A stretch of 64,000 nucleotides of DNA from Herbaspirillum aquaticum. GTDB taxonomy: Bacteria; Pseudomonadota; Gammaproteobacteria; Burkholderiales; Burkholderiaceae_D. The translations under genes were made by a program, and so were the position numbers. Positions 51,576 to 60,206 of this stretch are shown here, in pieces. The stretch lies in assembly GCF_002213425.1 (NCBI RefSeq), contig NZ_NJGV01000027.1, positions 26,450-90,449 of the forward strand, given 5' to 3'. Below the pieces are notes generated by a model, which did not search any database, had not been told where the DNA came from, and saw only the letters and a program-made list of their open reading frames with translations. How positions within the stretch are numbered: position 1 is the stretch's first letter; each line of letters opens with the position of its first letter.

Positions 51576-51591
51576 TGGCACGGCTCCTGCT
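51576..51591 (+). promoter_or_regulatory. Sigma-54 promoter of porin-glnK-amtB
   Basis: TGGCACG-GCTC-CTGCT keeps the invariant -24 GG and -12 GC of the YTGGCACG-N4-TTGCW consensus with one change in the -12 element. It lies 62 bp before the porin start, with the NtrC-like site upstream. Confidence 0.8.
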
Positions 51592-51652
51592 AAAGGTTGG
51601 GGGCACAGATAAAAAAGACTTTATTGTTCAAACATAAACCAGAGGGAAAGTC

Positions 51653-52432
51653 ATGAAGAAACTGATTCTTGCAACAGCCATCGCAGCATCCTTCGTTTCT
51701 ACCGTGGCCCGCGCAGAGGACGCCAAGCCGGACAATGAATTGAGCTTCAACGCCGCCGTGGTGAGCGACTACCGCTACCGTGGCCTGACCCAGACCCGCT
51801 TTGACCCGGCCCTGCAGGTTGGTGCTGACTACACGCACAACCCGACCGGCCTCTACGCCGGTACCTGGCTGACCAACATCAAGTGGATCAAGGATGCAGG
51901 CACCCTGGCCGGTTCCGACACCAAGGGCAACGTCGAATGGGACATCTACGGCGGCAAGCGCGGTGACATCGGCGGCGGCTTCACCTACGACGTCGGCGGC
52001 CTGTACTACTACTACCCTGGCAACAGCCTGGACAAGGTCGCCAAGAACGCCAATACCTTCGAACTCTACGGCCAGGTCGGTTATGGCCCTGCCTACTTCA
52101 AGTACTCGCAGTCCCTGACCAACCTGTTCGGCACGCCCAACAGCAAGTACAGCCAGTACTTTGACCTGGGCGCCAACATCGAGACCTACTACGGCGTCAT
52201 GCTGGGCTTGCACCTCGGTCACCAGAGCGTGCGTGGCAACCCCAACCAGCTGAGCTACACCGACTGGAAGATCGGCCTGTCCAAGACCTTCGACGAAGCG
52301 GCCGGCATCACCCTGGGCGTGGCCTACGTGGGTACCGACCTCAAGGATGGCGTCTCCACCACCCCGGCATCGGATGGCTCCAAGAACGTCGGCAAGAACG
52401 GTTTCGTCTTCTCCATCAGCAAAACTTTCTAA
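51653..52432 (+). CDS. TorF-family putative porin (orf1 of the glnK-amtB operon)
   Basis: A 259-residue outer-membrane protein with signal peptide (cleavage after ARA near residue 22). The beta-barrel pattern of alternating aromatic and glycine-rich strands (VSDYRYRGLTQTRFDPALQ; NGFVFSISKTF ending in Phe) fits the TIGR02001/TorF group. Placed before glnK and amtB behind a sigma-54 promoter, it probably lets a nitrogen source or ammonium enter the periplasm when nitrogen is scarce. This corresponds to orf1 of the orf1-glnK-amtB operon described in Herbaspirillum seropedicae. Confidence 0.9.
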   Translation: MKKLILATAIAASFVSTVARAEDAKPDNELSFNAAVVSDYRYRGLTQTRFDPALQVGADYTHNPTGLYAGTWLTNIKWIKDAGTLAGSDTKGNVEWDIYGGKRGDIGGGFTYDVGGLYYYYPGNSLDKVAKNANTFELYGQVGYGPAYFKYSQSLTNLFGTPNSKYSQYFDLGANIETYYGVMLGLHLGHQSVRGNPNQLSYTDWKIGLSKTFDEAAGITLGVAYVGTDLKDGVSTTPASDGSKNVGKNGFVFSISKTF

Positions 52433-52783
<351 letters not shown>

Positions 52784-52798
52784 AAAAGGGGAATTCTA

Positions 52799-54334
52799 AT
52801 GAGCATGAAGAAAATGTTTTCCGGCGCGCTCGCCATTGGCGCGCTGTTGTTGGCGGTAGGCTTTACCGCTCCGGCCCAGGCGCAGGATGCGCCCAAGCCT
52901 GAAGCTGCAGCGGCGGCCGCCGCTGCCCCGGCCGCTGCCGCTCCGGCTGCGCCCAAGGCTGAAGCAGCCGCCCCGGCTGCTGCTGCACCTGCTGCGCCGG
53001 CCGCTGCTGCTGCCGCACCGGCTCCGGTCCCCAACAAGGGCGACACCGCCTGGATGCTGGTTTGTACCGCTTTCGTCATCCTGATGACCCTGCCCGGCCT
53101 GGGCCTGTTCTACGGCGGCCTGGTCCGCAGCAAGAACATGCTGTCGGTGCTGATGCAGTGCTTCATGATCTTCTCGCTGATCTACATCCTGTGGTTCGTC
53201 TACGGCTACAGCATCGCGTTCACCGAGGGCAGCGCCTTCTTCGGCGGCTTTGATCGCCTGTTCCTGCACGGCCTGACCGGTGACTCCAACACCGCCACCT
53301 TCAGCAAGGGCGTGGTCATTCCGGAACTGGTCTTCGTCGCCTTCCAGGGTGCGTTTGCCGCCATCACCGTGGCGCTGATCATCGGCGCCTTCGCCGAACG
53401 CGTGAAGTTCTCCGCCGTGATCCTGTTCTCGATCCTGTGGTTCACCTTCTCCTACCTGCCGATGGCCCACATGGTCTGGTTCTGGCCGGGTCCGGATGCC
53501 TTCACCGATGCCGCTGCCGCTGAAAAGGCGACCGCCATCTCGGGCTGGCTGTTCCAGAAGGGCGCGCTGGACTACGCTGGTGGCACCGTGGTGCACATCA
53601 ACGCCGCCATCGCCGGCCTGGTCGGTTCCTACGTGATCGGCAAGCGTATCGGTTTCGGCAAGGAAGCCTTCAAGCCGCATAGCCTGACCCTGACCATGGT
53701 CGGTGCCTCGCTGCTGTGGTTCGGCTGGTTCGGCTTCAACGCCGGCTCCGGTCTGGAAGCCAACGGCACTGCTGCCCTGGCCTTCGTCAACACCATCCTG
53801 GCCACTGCGGCTGCAGTCCTGTCCTGGAGCTTCGGCGAATGGATCGGCAAGGGCAAGCCCTCCATGCTGGGTGCCGCTTCCGGCGCCGTGGCAGGTCTGG
53901 TGGCCATCACCCCGGCCGCTGGCTTCGTGGGCGTCATCGGCGCCGTGGTCATGGGCCTGATCGCTGGTCTGCTGTGCCTGTGGGGCGTGAGCGGCCTGAA
54001 GAAGATCCTGGGTTCTGACGATGCACTGGACGTCTTCGGCGTGCACGGTGTGGGCGGCATCCTGGGTGCCATCCTGACCGGCGTGTTCGCAGCCCCCAGC
54101 CTGGGCGGCACCGGTATCTACGACTACGTGGCCAACGCCGTGGCACCGGATTACTCCATCGGCGGCCAGGTCTGGATCCAGTTCCAGGGCGTGCTGACCA
54201 CCGTGATCCTGTCGGGTGTGGTCTCCTTCATCGCCTACAAGATCGTCGACGTCGTCATCGGCCTGCGTGTGACCGAGGAAGAAGAACGCGAAGGCCTGGA
54301 CATCTCCAGCCACGGCGAATCGGCCTACCACTAA
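52799..54334 (+). CDS. amtB: AmtB ammonium channel
   Basis: A 511-residue protein. After a signal peptide (cleavage after QAQA near residue 25) comes an Ala/Pro/Glu-rich linker of about 55 residues, then 11 membrane helices of the Amt/Rh channel (DTAWMLVCTAFVILMTLPGLGLFYGG; pore segments with WSFGEW and HGVGGILGAILTGVF). The C-terminus is short and contacts GlnK in relatives. The low-complexity periplasmic leader is an unusual extension, seen in some Burkholderiales. Same operon as glnK. Confidence 0.96.
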   Translation: MSMKKMFSGALAIGALLLAVGFTAPAQAQDAPKPEAAAAAAAAPAAAAPAAPKAEAAAPAAAAPAAPAAAAAAPAPVPNKGDTAWMLVCTAFVILMTLPGLGLFYGGLVRSKNMLSVLMQCFMIFSLIYILWFVYGYSIAFTEGSAFFGGFDRLFLHGLTGDSNTATFSKGVVIPELVFVAFQGAFAAITVALIIGAFAERVKFSAVILFSILWFTFSYLPMAHMVWFWPGPDAFTDAAAAEKATAISGWLFQKGALDYAGGTVVHINAAIAGLVGSYVIGKRIGFGKEAFKPHSLTLTMVGASLLWFGWFGFNAGSGLEANGTAALAFVNTILATAAAVLSWSFGEWIGKGKPSMLGAASGAVAGLVAITPAAGFVGVIGAVVMGLIAGLLCLWGVSGLKKILGSDDALDVFGVHGVGGILGAILTGVFAAPSLGGTGIYDYVANAVAPDYSIGGQVWIQFQGVLTTVILSGVVSFIAYKIVDVVIGLRVTEEEEREGLDISSHGESAYH

Positions 54335-54390
54335 GCATCTGTCGTACTGAGTCTGCAGTATTCCTTCGGGGCTGGAAACGGCCTCTTTAT

Positions 54391-54414
54391 AAGGCGCCTT
54401 CGGGCGCCTTTTTT
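54391..54414 (+). terminator. Rho-independent terminator of the glnK-amtB operon
   Basis: AAGGCGCC-TTCG-GGCGCCTT with a stable UUCG tetraloop and a following T-run. Confidence 0.93.
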
Positions 54415-54740
54415 CATTTGCGGTCGAAACGGCATGAAGAAGGGATCATACTTGTCACATCATCAAGTTGTCGTTTTTTGGCCATTTCCTTCAGGTAAAG
54501 CGGTTTCCTGATGCATTGCCGCGTCGAGGGCGGATAATTCCCGAGTATTTGAGTCGGGCTCTTTAAAATGCCGCCATCATCGCCATGTGAACACTCCCAG
54601 CCACGCCTTCGCAGCGACCGTGGACGGGTCCAGGTTTTGCTGAAATGGCAACAGCGGCGTCTACTGCGTTGCAACACGGTTTCAGGAATCCGCTAAAATC
54701 GACACTCGCTGCCGGCATTTACATATCGTTAAGGTCTTTT
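54415..54740. other. Promoter region of gshA
   Basis: 326 bp without a gene. TTGCAA (54670-54675) and TAAAAT (54695-54700) are 19 bp apart and could be a weak promoter; no operator is clear. A minus-strand frame of 87 codons lies across it and has no protein features. Confidence 0.4.
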
Positions 54741-56039
54741 ATGGTCCCGCATCTCGTCACCGCTCTGAATGGTCCCCTGCTGGAGCTGGAGAAGAAAATC
54801 CTGGGCGCCACGCCGGCCATCGAACGCTGGTTCCGCATGGAATGGCAGGAGCACACGCCGCCCTTCTATTGCTCGGTGGACCTGCGCAACGCCGGTTTCA
54901 AGCTGGCACCGGTCGATACCAACCTGTTCCCGGGCGGCTTCAACAACCTCTCGCCGGAAATGCTGCCGCTGGCGGTGCAGGCGGCCATGGCGGCCATCGA
55001 GAAATACTGCCCGGATGCGCGCAACCTCTTGCTCATCCCGGAAACCCAGCCCGGCAATACCTTCTACCTGCAGAACATCGGCCGCCTGATGCAGATCTTC
55101 CGCCAGACCGGCCTGAACGTGCGCCTGGGTACGCTGGCACAGGGTTCCACCAAGCCGCAGCAGATCGAATTGCCCGATGGCACCCACATTACCCTGGAGC
55201 CCCTGGAGCGCTCGGCCAACGGCCGCCGCCTGGGGTTGAAGAACTTCGATCCCTGTACGGTGCTGCTCAACAATGACCTCTCCAGCGGCATCCCCTCGGT
55301 ACTGGAAGGGCTGCATGAACAAAGCGTCCTGCCGCCGCTGCACGCGGGCTGGGCGCTGCGCCGCAAGAGCAATCACTTTGCCGCCTACGATGAAGTGGTG
55401 AAGAAGTTTTCCAAAATGGTCGAGGTCGACCCCTGGATGCTCAACCCGCTCTTCACCAAGGTCAGCGACATCGACTTCCAGGAAAACACCGGCACCGACG
55501 CGCTGGCTGACAGCGTGTCCTCGCTGCTGTCGAAGATTCGCAAGAAGTACAAGGAATACGGCATCAAGGAACAGCCTTTCGTCTTCATCAAGGCCAATGC
55601 CGGTACGTATGGCATGGGCATCATGGCGGTCAAGGATGCCAGCGAGATCAAGGACCTCAACCGCAAGCAGCGCACCGGCATGCTGGCCGGCAAGGAAGGC
55701 CTGGAAGTCTCGGAAGTGATCGTGCAGGAAGGCGTGCACTCCTTCGAGCGCATCAACCAGGCCGTGGCCGAGCCGGTGGTCTACATGATCGACCGCTACG
55801 TGGTGGGTGGCTTCTACCGCGTGCACGCCGAGCGTGGCGTGAACGAAAACCTCAACGCCCCCGGTGCGCATTTCGTGCCGCTGGCCTTCGCCCAGCAGCA
55901 TGCCCTGCCTGACATGCACGCCAAGCCGGGCACGGCCGCGCCCAACCGTTTCTACATGTATGGCGTGGTGGCGCGCCTGGCGCTGCTGGCAGCGTCGGTG
56001 GAGATGGAAAAGACCGACCCCAACCCGGAAGTTTATTAA
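54741..56039 (+). CDS. gshA: Glutamate--cysteine ligase (short proteobacterial form)
   Basis: A 432-residue enzyme catalysing the first step of glutathione synthesis. The sequence (MVPHLVTALNGPLLELEKKI start, VDTNLFPGGFNNLS, FIKANAGTYGMGI) is the GshA type typical of betaproteobacteria and Acidithiobacillus, unrelated in length to the E. coli 518-residue form. I start at 54741, since the open frame from 54645 has no ribosome site. gshB follows 38 bp later. Confidence 0.9.
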   Translation: MVPHLVTALNGPLLELEKKILGATPAIERWFRMEWQEHTPPFYCSVDLRNAGFKLAPVDTNLFPGGFNNLSPEMLPLAVQAAMAAIEKYCPDARNLLLIPETQPGNTFYLQNIGRLMQIFRQTGLNVRLGTLAQGSTKPQQIELPDGTHITLEPLERSANGRRLGLKNFDPCTVLLNNDLSSGIPSVLEGLHEQSVLPPLHAGWALRRKSNHFAAYDEVVKKFSKMVEVDPWMLNPLFTKVSDIDFQENTGTDALADSVSSLLSKIRKKYKEYGIKEQPFVFIKANAGTYGMGIMAVKDASEIKDLNRKQRTGMLAGKEGLEVSEVIVQEGVHSFERINQAVAEPVVYMIDRYVVGGFYRVHAERGVNENLNAPGAHFVPLAFAQQHALPDMHAKPGTAAPNRFYMYGVVARLALLAASVEMEKTDPNPEVY

Positions 56040-56077
56040 TATCGCGCCTTTGCCAGGCCCAACAGGACCCAAGCTCC

Positions 56078-57046
56078 ATGAAAATCGCTTTCCTCGCCGA
56101 TCCTCTGGATACGTTCAAGACGTACAAGGATTCCACCTTCGCCATGATGCGCGAGGCCGCCCGCCGCGGGCACAGCATCTACGCCTTCGAACAGGGCGAC
56201 CTGGTGCTGGAAAACGGCCTGGTGACCGCCAATGCCTTCAAGATCACGTTGACCGGCGAGGCCGATGACTGGTACCGCGCCGACAAGCCGGCCTCGTCCT
56301 TCCTCTCCGAATTCGATGCGGTGATCGTGCGCAAGGATCCGCCCTTCGACATGGAGTACATCTACACCACCTACCTGCTGGAGCTGGCCGAAAAGCAGGG
56401 CGCGCGCGTATTCAACAAGCCGGCCGCCATTCGCAGCCACAACGAGAAGCTGGCCATTGCCCAGTTCCCGCAGTACACCGCGCCGACCCTGGTCACGCGC
56501 GACGCCAAGCGCCTGCGCGCCTTCCACGACGAGCACCAGGACGTGATCCTGAAGCCCCTCGATGGCATGGGCGGCATGGGCATCTTCCGCGTCAAGGCCG
56601 ATGGCATGAACCTGGGCTCCATCATCGAAACCCTGACCGACAACGGTCAACGCACGATCATGGCGCAGCGTTTCATTCCCCAGATCAGCGCAGGCGACAA
56701 GCGCATTCTCCTGATCGGCGGCAAGGTGGTGCCCAATGTGCTGGCACGCATTCCGCAGGGCAACGAGGTGCGCGGCAACCTGGCCGCAGGCGGTTTGGGC
56801 AAAGCGCAGCCGGCATCGGCACGCGACATCGAGATCGGTGAGGCGTTGGGGCCGATCTTGTATCAACGTGGCCTGTTACTGGTAGGATTGGACGCTATCG
56901 GCGACTATCTCACCGAAATCAACGTCACCAGCCCGACCTGCTTCCAGGAAATTACCGAGCAGACCGGGTTTGATGTGGCAGCGATGTTCGTGGATGCGCT
57001 GGAGGCAGCCGCAGGGGCAGCAGAGGTAGCAGGGTCGGTCGGATAA
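56078..57046 (+). CDS. gshB: Glutathione synthetase
   Basis: A 322-residue ATP-grasp enzyme joining glycine to gamma-glutamylcysteine. MKIAFLADPLDTFKTYKDST is the family start; LKPLDGMGGMGIFRV is the ATP-grasp loop and NVTSPTCFQEI the C-terminal metal/ligand block. Same unit as gshA. Its stop TAA overlaps an ATG (TAATG) of the next frame. Confidence 0.95.
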   Translation: MKIAFLADPLDTFKTYKDSTFAMMREAARRGHSIYAFEQGDLVLENGLVTANAFKITLTGEADDWYRADKPASSFLSEFDAVIVRKDPPFDMEYIYTTYLLELAEKQGARVFNKPAAIRSHNEKLAIAQFPQYTAPTLVTRDAKRLRAFHDEHQDVILKPLDGMGGMGIFRVKADGMNLGSIIETLTDNGQRTIMAQRFIPQISAGDKRILLIGGKVVPNVLARIPQGNEVRGNLAAGGLGKAQPASARDIEIGEALGPILYQRGLLLVGLDAIGDYLTEINVTSPTCFQEITEQTGFDVAAMFVDALEAAAGAAEVAGSVG

Positions 57047-57111
57047 TGGGATCGACAGAGCATGACGGGCTGCTCGGGGAAAAGCGCGTCGCATCAGATG
57101 GCAACAATTCC

Positions 57112-57522
57112 ATGGTTGGTATTCTTCTCTTGACGCACGCCCCGCTGGGGCAAGCTTTCCTGGCCGCCGCCACGCACGTTTTCCGCGGCCGCCCCGAACG
57201 GATGGAGGCGATCGACGTGATCGCCGACCAGAACCCGGCAGAAGTGCAAAAACTGGCCATCGAGGCGGTTGAACGCCTCGATGATGGCAGCGGCGTACTG
57301 GTCATCACCGATGTGATGGGCGGCACGCCCTCCAACTGTACGGGCTTCCTGTGCGGATTGGGCAACGTCCAGGTGATCGCCGGCATCAGCCTGCCCATGC
57401 TGCTGCGGGCGCTGACCTACCGTAACGACACGCTGGATGTGGTGGTTGAAATGGCACTGGCAGGGGGCCAGAATGGTGCGGTGCGGATCGACAACCGCAT
57501 CCGGGTGGCGGCCTCGGCCTGA
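57112..57522 (+). CDS. PTS EIIA component of the mannose family (regulatory)
   Basis: A 136-residue EIIA-Man-type domain from the ATG at 57112 (H9 in LLLTHAPLG is the phosphohistidine). A longer frame begins at 57046 and overlaps the gshB stop, adding 22 residues with no homology; I prefer the domain start. MGGTPSNCTGF fits the phosphate loop. No EIIB or EIIC gene is nearby, so with HPr and EI it forms a signalling phosphorelay rather than a sugar transporter. Confidence 0.88.
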   Translation: MVGILLLTHAPLGQAFLAAATHVFRGRPERMEAIDVIADQNPAEVQKLAIEAVERLDDGSGVLVITDVMGGTPSNCTGFLCGLGNVQVIAGISLPMLLRALTYRNDTLDVVVEMALAGGQNGAVRIDNRIRVAASA

Positions 57523-57579
57523 ACCTTGCCCGCCGGGCTGCATCGAACCGCGCCAACACGATAAAAACGAAAGCAGAAC

Positions 57580-57849
57580 ATGATTCAAAAAGAACTGGAA
57601 ATCGTCAACAAGCTGGGCCTGCACGCGCGCGCCTCGGCCAAGCTCACCCAGCTGGCCGGCAAGTTCAAGAGCGAAGTCTGGCTGACCTTCAACAAGCGCC
57701 GCGTCAATGCCAAGTCCATCATGGGCGTGATGATGCTGGCCGCCGGCAAGGGCAGCATCGTCACCCTGGAGACCAACGGCGCCGATGAGCAGGAGTGCTT
57801 CACCGCCCTGGAAGCACTGATTGCCGACAAGTTCGGCGAAGGCCAGTAA
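57580..57849 (+). CDS. ptsH: HPr phosphocarrier protein
   Basis: An 89-residue HPr. H15 (KLGLHARAS) takes phosphate from EI, and S46 (NAKSIMGV) is the regulatory site that HPr kinase can phosphorylate. Fits the EIIA-HPr-EI cassette. Confidence 0.95.
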   Translation: MIQKELEIVNKLGLHARASAKLTQLAGKFKSEVWLTFNKRRVNAKSIMGVMMLAAGKGSIVTLETNGADEQECFTALEALIADKFGEGQ

Positions 57850-58098
57850 GCCCCTTCACCGCGCTTGCGGTATTGCGCCGCAGCACCGCGGCGCGGCTGG
57901 AATGCTTCTTGCGATATGTCAATGCCCGTGCACTTCCTGTGCGGGCTGAAACAATGTTCATATACGCTGCTTGTCTATCTGTCCTTAGTGTGTCGCGCCC
58001 GGTCCTGATTGCCAAACCGCTCTTTGTTCGGTAACTTGCTCCAGCTACCGCGCGCTGGCAACACGGCGGACTATAAGAAAACAGGCAGGAGATACGCG

Positions 58099-59889
58099 AT
58101 GGCTTCATTCAGCTTACATGGAATCGCGGTGTCGCAAGGCATCGCCATCGGACGCGCGCACTTGATGGCGCCGGCCGCACTGGACGTCAAACATTACCTG
58201 ATCGCGCCCGACCAGGTCGAGGCCGAGATCGAGCGCTTGAAGAGCGCGGTCAAGGCGGTGCACCAGGAACTTCATATCATCCGCTCCGAATTGCCCAAGG
58301 ATGCGCCGCCCGAGCTGGGCGCCTTCATTGATGTGCATTCGCTGATCCTGTCGGACCCGATGCTGGCCGAGGTGCCGCAAGACATCATCCGGCACCGTTA
58401 CTACAACGCCGAATGGGCACTGGTGACCCAGATCGAGGAATTGTCGGCCCAGTTCGACGAGATCGAAGACCCTTACCTGCGCGAGCGCAAGGCCGACATC
58501 CAGCAGGTCGGCGAGCGCATCCTCAAGATACTGACCGGCAGCGCCACCCACCTGCCACCCACCGGCGAGGCCGCCGCCAACATCATTGTCGTGGCCCACG
58601 ACATCTCGCCGGCCGACATGCTGCAGTTCCGCGAGAGCGCCTTTGCCGGCTTCGTCACCGACCTGGGCGGTCCCAATTCACATACCGCCATCGTGGCGCG
58701 CAGCCTGGCCATTCCGGCGGCCGTCGGCATGCACAATGCGTCGGTGCTGGTGAAGCACGATGATGTGCTCATCATCGATGGCGACGCCGGTGTGGTCATC
58801 GTCGATCCTTCGCCGCTGGTGCTGGCGCAGTACCGCGCACGGCAGGAAAGGCTGCTGCGGGAGCGGAAGAAACTTTCACGTCTCAAGAAGACCCCGGCCA
58901 TCACCCAGGATGGCGAGCCGATCACGCTGCTGGCCAACATCGAGCTGCCCAACGATGCTGCCAATGCCTTCGAGGCGGGGGCGATGGGTATCGGGCTGTT
59001 CCGTTCGGAATTCCTGTTCATGGGACGGGCCGGGCACTTGGAGAAATTCCCCAGCGAGGATGAGCAGTTCGAATCCTACAAGCAGGCCGTCATCGCCATG
59101 AAGGGCAGGGTGGTCACCATCCGTACCCTGGATGTGGGCGCCGACAAGCCGCTGGACGAGGACGAGGAAACCGCCCTGAACCCGGCGCTGGGCTTGCGCG
59201 CGATCCGCTATTGCCTGTCAGAGCCGCAGATGTTCCTGACGCAATTGCGGGCCATCCTGCGCGCTTCGGCTTATGGTCCCATCAAGCTGCTGGTGCCGAT
59301 GATGGCGCACGCCTTCGAGATCGACCAGACGCTGTCCATGATCGAACAGGCCAAGCAGCAGCTGCGCGACCGCAAGCAGAAGTTCGACGAGGACATCCCG
59401 GTCGGTGCCATGATCGAGATCCCCGCGGCCGCCTTGGCGCTGCCCTTGTTCATCAAGCGGCTGGATTTCCTCTCCATCGGTACCAACGACCTGATCCAGT
59501 ACACCTTGGCCATTGACCGCGTGGACCATGAAGTGGCGCATCTCTACGATCCGCTGCATCCGGCGGTGCTGTTCCTGTTGTCGAGCGTGATTTCCCAAGG
59601 CCGCAAGGCGGGCATTCCGGTCTCGGTGTGCGGGGAAATGGCCGGTGACCTGAAATGGACCCGCCTGCTCTTGGGCATGGGGCTGCTGGAGTTCTCCATG
59701 CATCCTTCGCAGATCCTGTCGGTGAAGAACGAGATCTTGAACAGCGACCTGCGCCTGCTGGAGCCGCAGGTCAAGAAGGTGCTGCGCGCCACCGAGCCGG
59801 CTGCCATCAGTGCGGCCATGGCGCAGCTGCAAGCCTTGCATGCCGAGCCTGCCGTGGCTGAAGCCAAAGTGGCCGCGCGCCGCCGCTAG
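58099..59889 (+). CDS. ptsI: PTS enzyme I
   Basis: A 596-residue phosphoenolpyruvate--protein phosphotransferase. H195 lies in GGPNSHTAIVARS; the PEP-binding domain has GIGLFRSEFLFM and the C-terminal Cys motif VSVCGEMAGD. The start at 58099 has CAGGAGATACGCG upstream. It drives the EIIA-HPr relay, which in such bacteria links carbon state to metabolism. A weak hairpin (59909-59923) follows. Confidence 0.94.
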   Translation: MASFSLHGIAVSQGIAIGRAHLMAPAALDVKHYLIAPDQVEAEIERLKSAVKAVHQELHIIRSELPKDAPPELGAFIDVHSLILSDPMLAEVPQDIIRHRYYNAEWALVTQIEELSAQFDEIEDPYLRERKADIQQVGERILKILTGSATHLPPTGEAAANIIVVAHDISPADMLQFRESAFAGFVTDLGGPNSHTAIVARSLAIPAAVGMHNASVLVKHDDVLIIDGDAGVVIVDPSPLVLAQYRARQERLLRERKKLSRLKKTPAITQDGEPITLLANIELPNDAANAFEAGAMGIGLFRSEFLFMGRAGHLEKFPSEDEQFESYKQAVIAMKGRVVTIRTLDVGADKPLDEDEETALNPALGLRAIRYCLSEPQMFLTQLRAILRASAYGPIKLLVPMMAHAFEIDQTLSMIEQAKQQLRDRKQKFDEDIPVGAMIEIPAAALALPLFIKRLDFLSIGTNDLIQYTLAIDRVDHEVAHLYDPLHPAVLFLLSSVISQGRKAGIPVSVCGEMAGDLKWTRLLLGMGLLEFSMHPSQILSVKNEILNSDLRLLEPQVKKVLRATEPAAISAAMAQLQALHAEPAVAEAKVAARRR

Positions 59890-59952
59890 GGCGTATTGAG
59901 CCGGGGGAGCCCGTTTGACGGGCCTGCCCGACTTGGGTATTCTTATGCCACT

Positions 59953-60033
59953 GCGCCGATTTGAACGGTTTGACCAACTTCAGCTTGCGGGCGCCGGGAT
60001 CCTGATCCCATCTAAATGCGGCTAAAGCGAGCT
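59953..60033 (+). promoter_or_regulatory. SAM-II-type riboswitch aptamer upstream of metX
   Basis: P1 is GCGCC (59953-59957)/GGCGC (59990-59994). The conserved GATTTGA junction follows P1 at 59958-59964. The loop strand GCTTGC (59983-59988) can form a pseudoknot with GCGAGC (60027-60032), and the hallmark TAAATG (60013-60018) then GGCTAAAG (60020-60027) is present. These are the core elements of the SAM-II (metA/SAM_alpha) aptamer. An extra hairpin GGGATC/GATCCC (59996-60009) sits between P1 and TAAATG. Control of metX by SAM fits pathway logic. Confidence 0.82.
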
Positions 60034-60079
60034 TGGATCAGCTGTTTCTCCCAAGACTGCCCCGCCCCATCGATGAGTG

Positions 60080-60109
60080 AGCCCGCAAGCACTGCTTCCG
60101 GGCTTTTTT
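60080..60109 (+). terminator. Riboswitch-controlled terminator before metX
   Basis: AGCCCGCAAG (60080-60089) pairs with CTTCCGGGCT (60095-60104), one mismatch, then T run to 60109. Its 5' arm (60081-60090) is perfectly complementary to aptamer bases 59983-59992, so aptamer folding and terminator formation are linked. It sits about 100 bp before the metX start. Confidence 0.85.
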
Positions 60110-60206
60110 GTTGCCCGCGCACGAAACTGGCCACCCGCCGGCGAAGCGACCGCCAATGCCGCTCCCCGTGAGCCGCCTGGCGCCGAGTCACTTACGCAGA
60201 ACAATC

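Noticed and set aside
52796..54331. A 511-codon minus-strand frame exactly opposite amtB
   Set aside because: Same end points as amtB, no protein signature, and glnK-amtB order is decisive.
57924..57946. GC-rich hairpin between ptsH and ptsI as a terminator
   Set aside because: The stem is interrupted by a 2-nt bulge and no T-tract follows; the genes form one functional cassette.
59890..60206. SAH riboswitch in front of metX
   Set aside because: The conserved TAAATG and GGCTAAAG with a pseudoknot fit SAM-II; the SAH consensus is not present.
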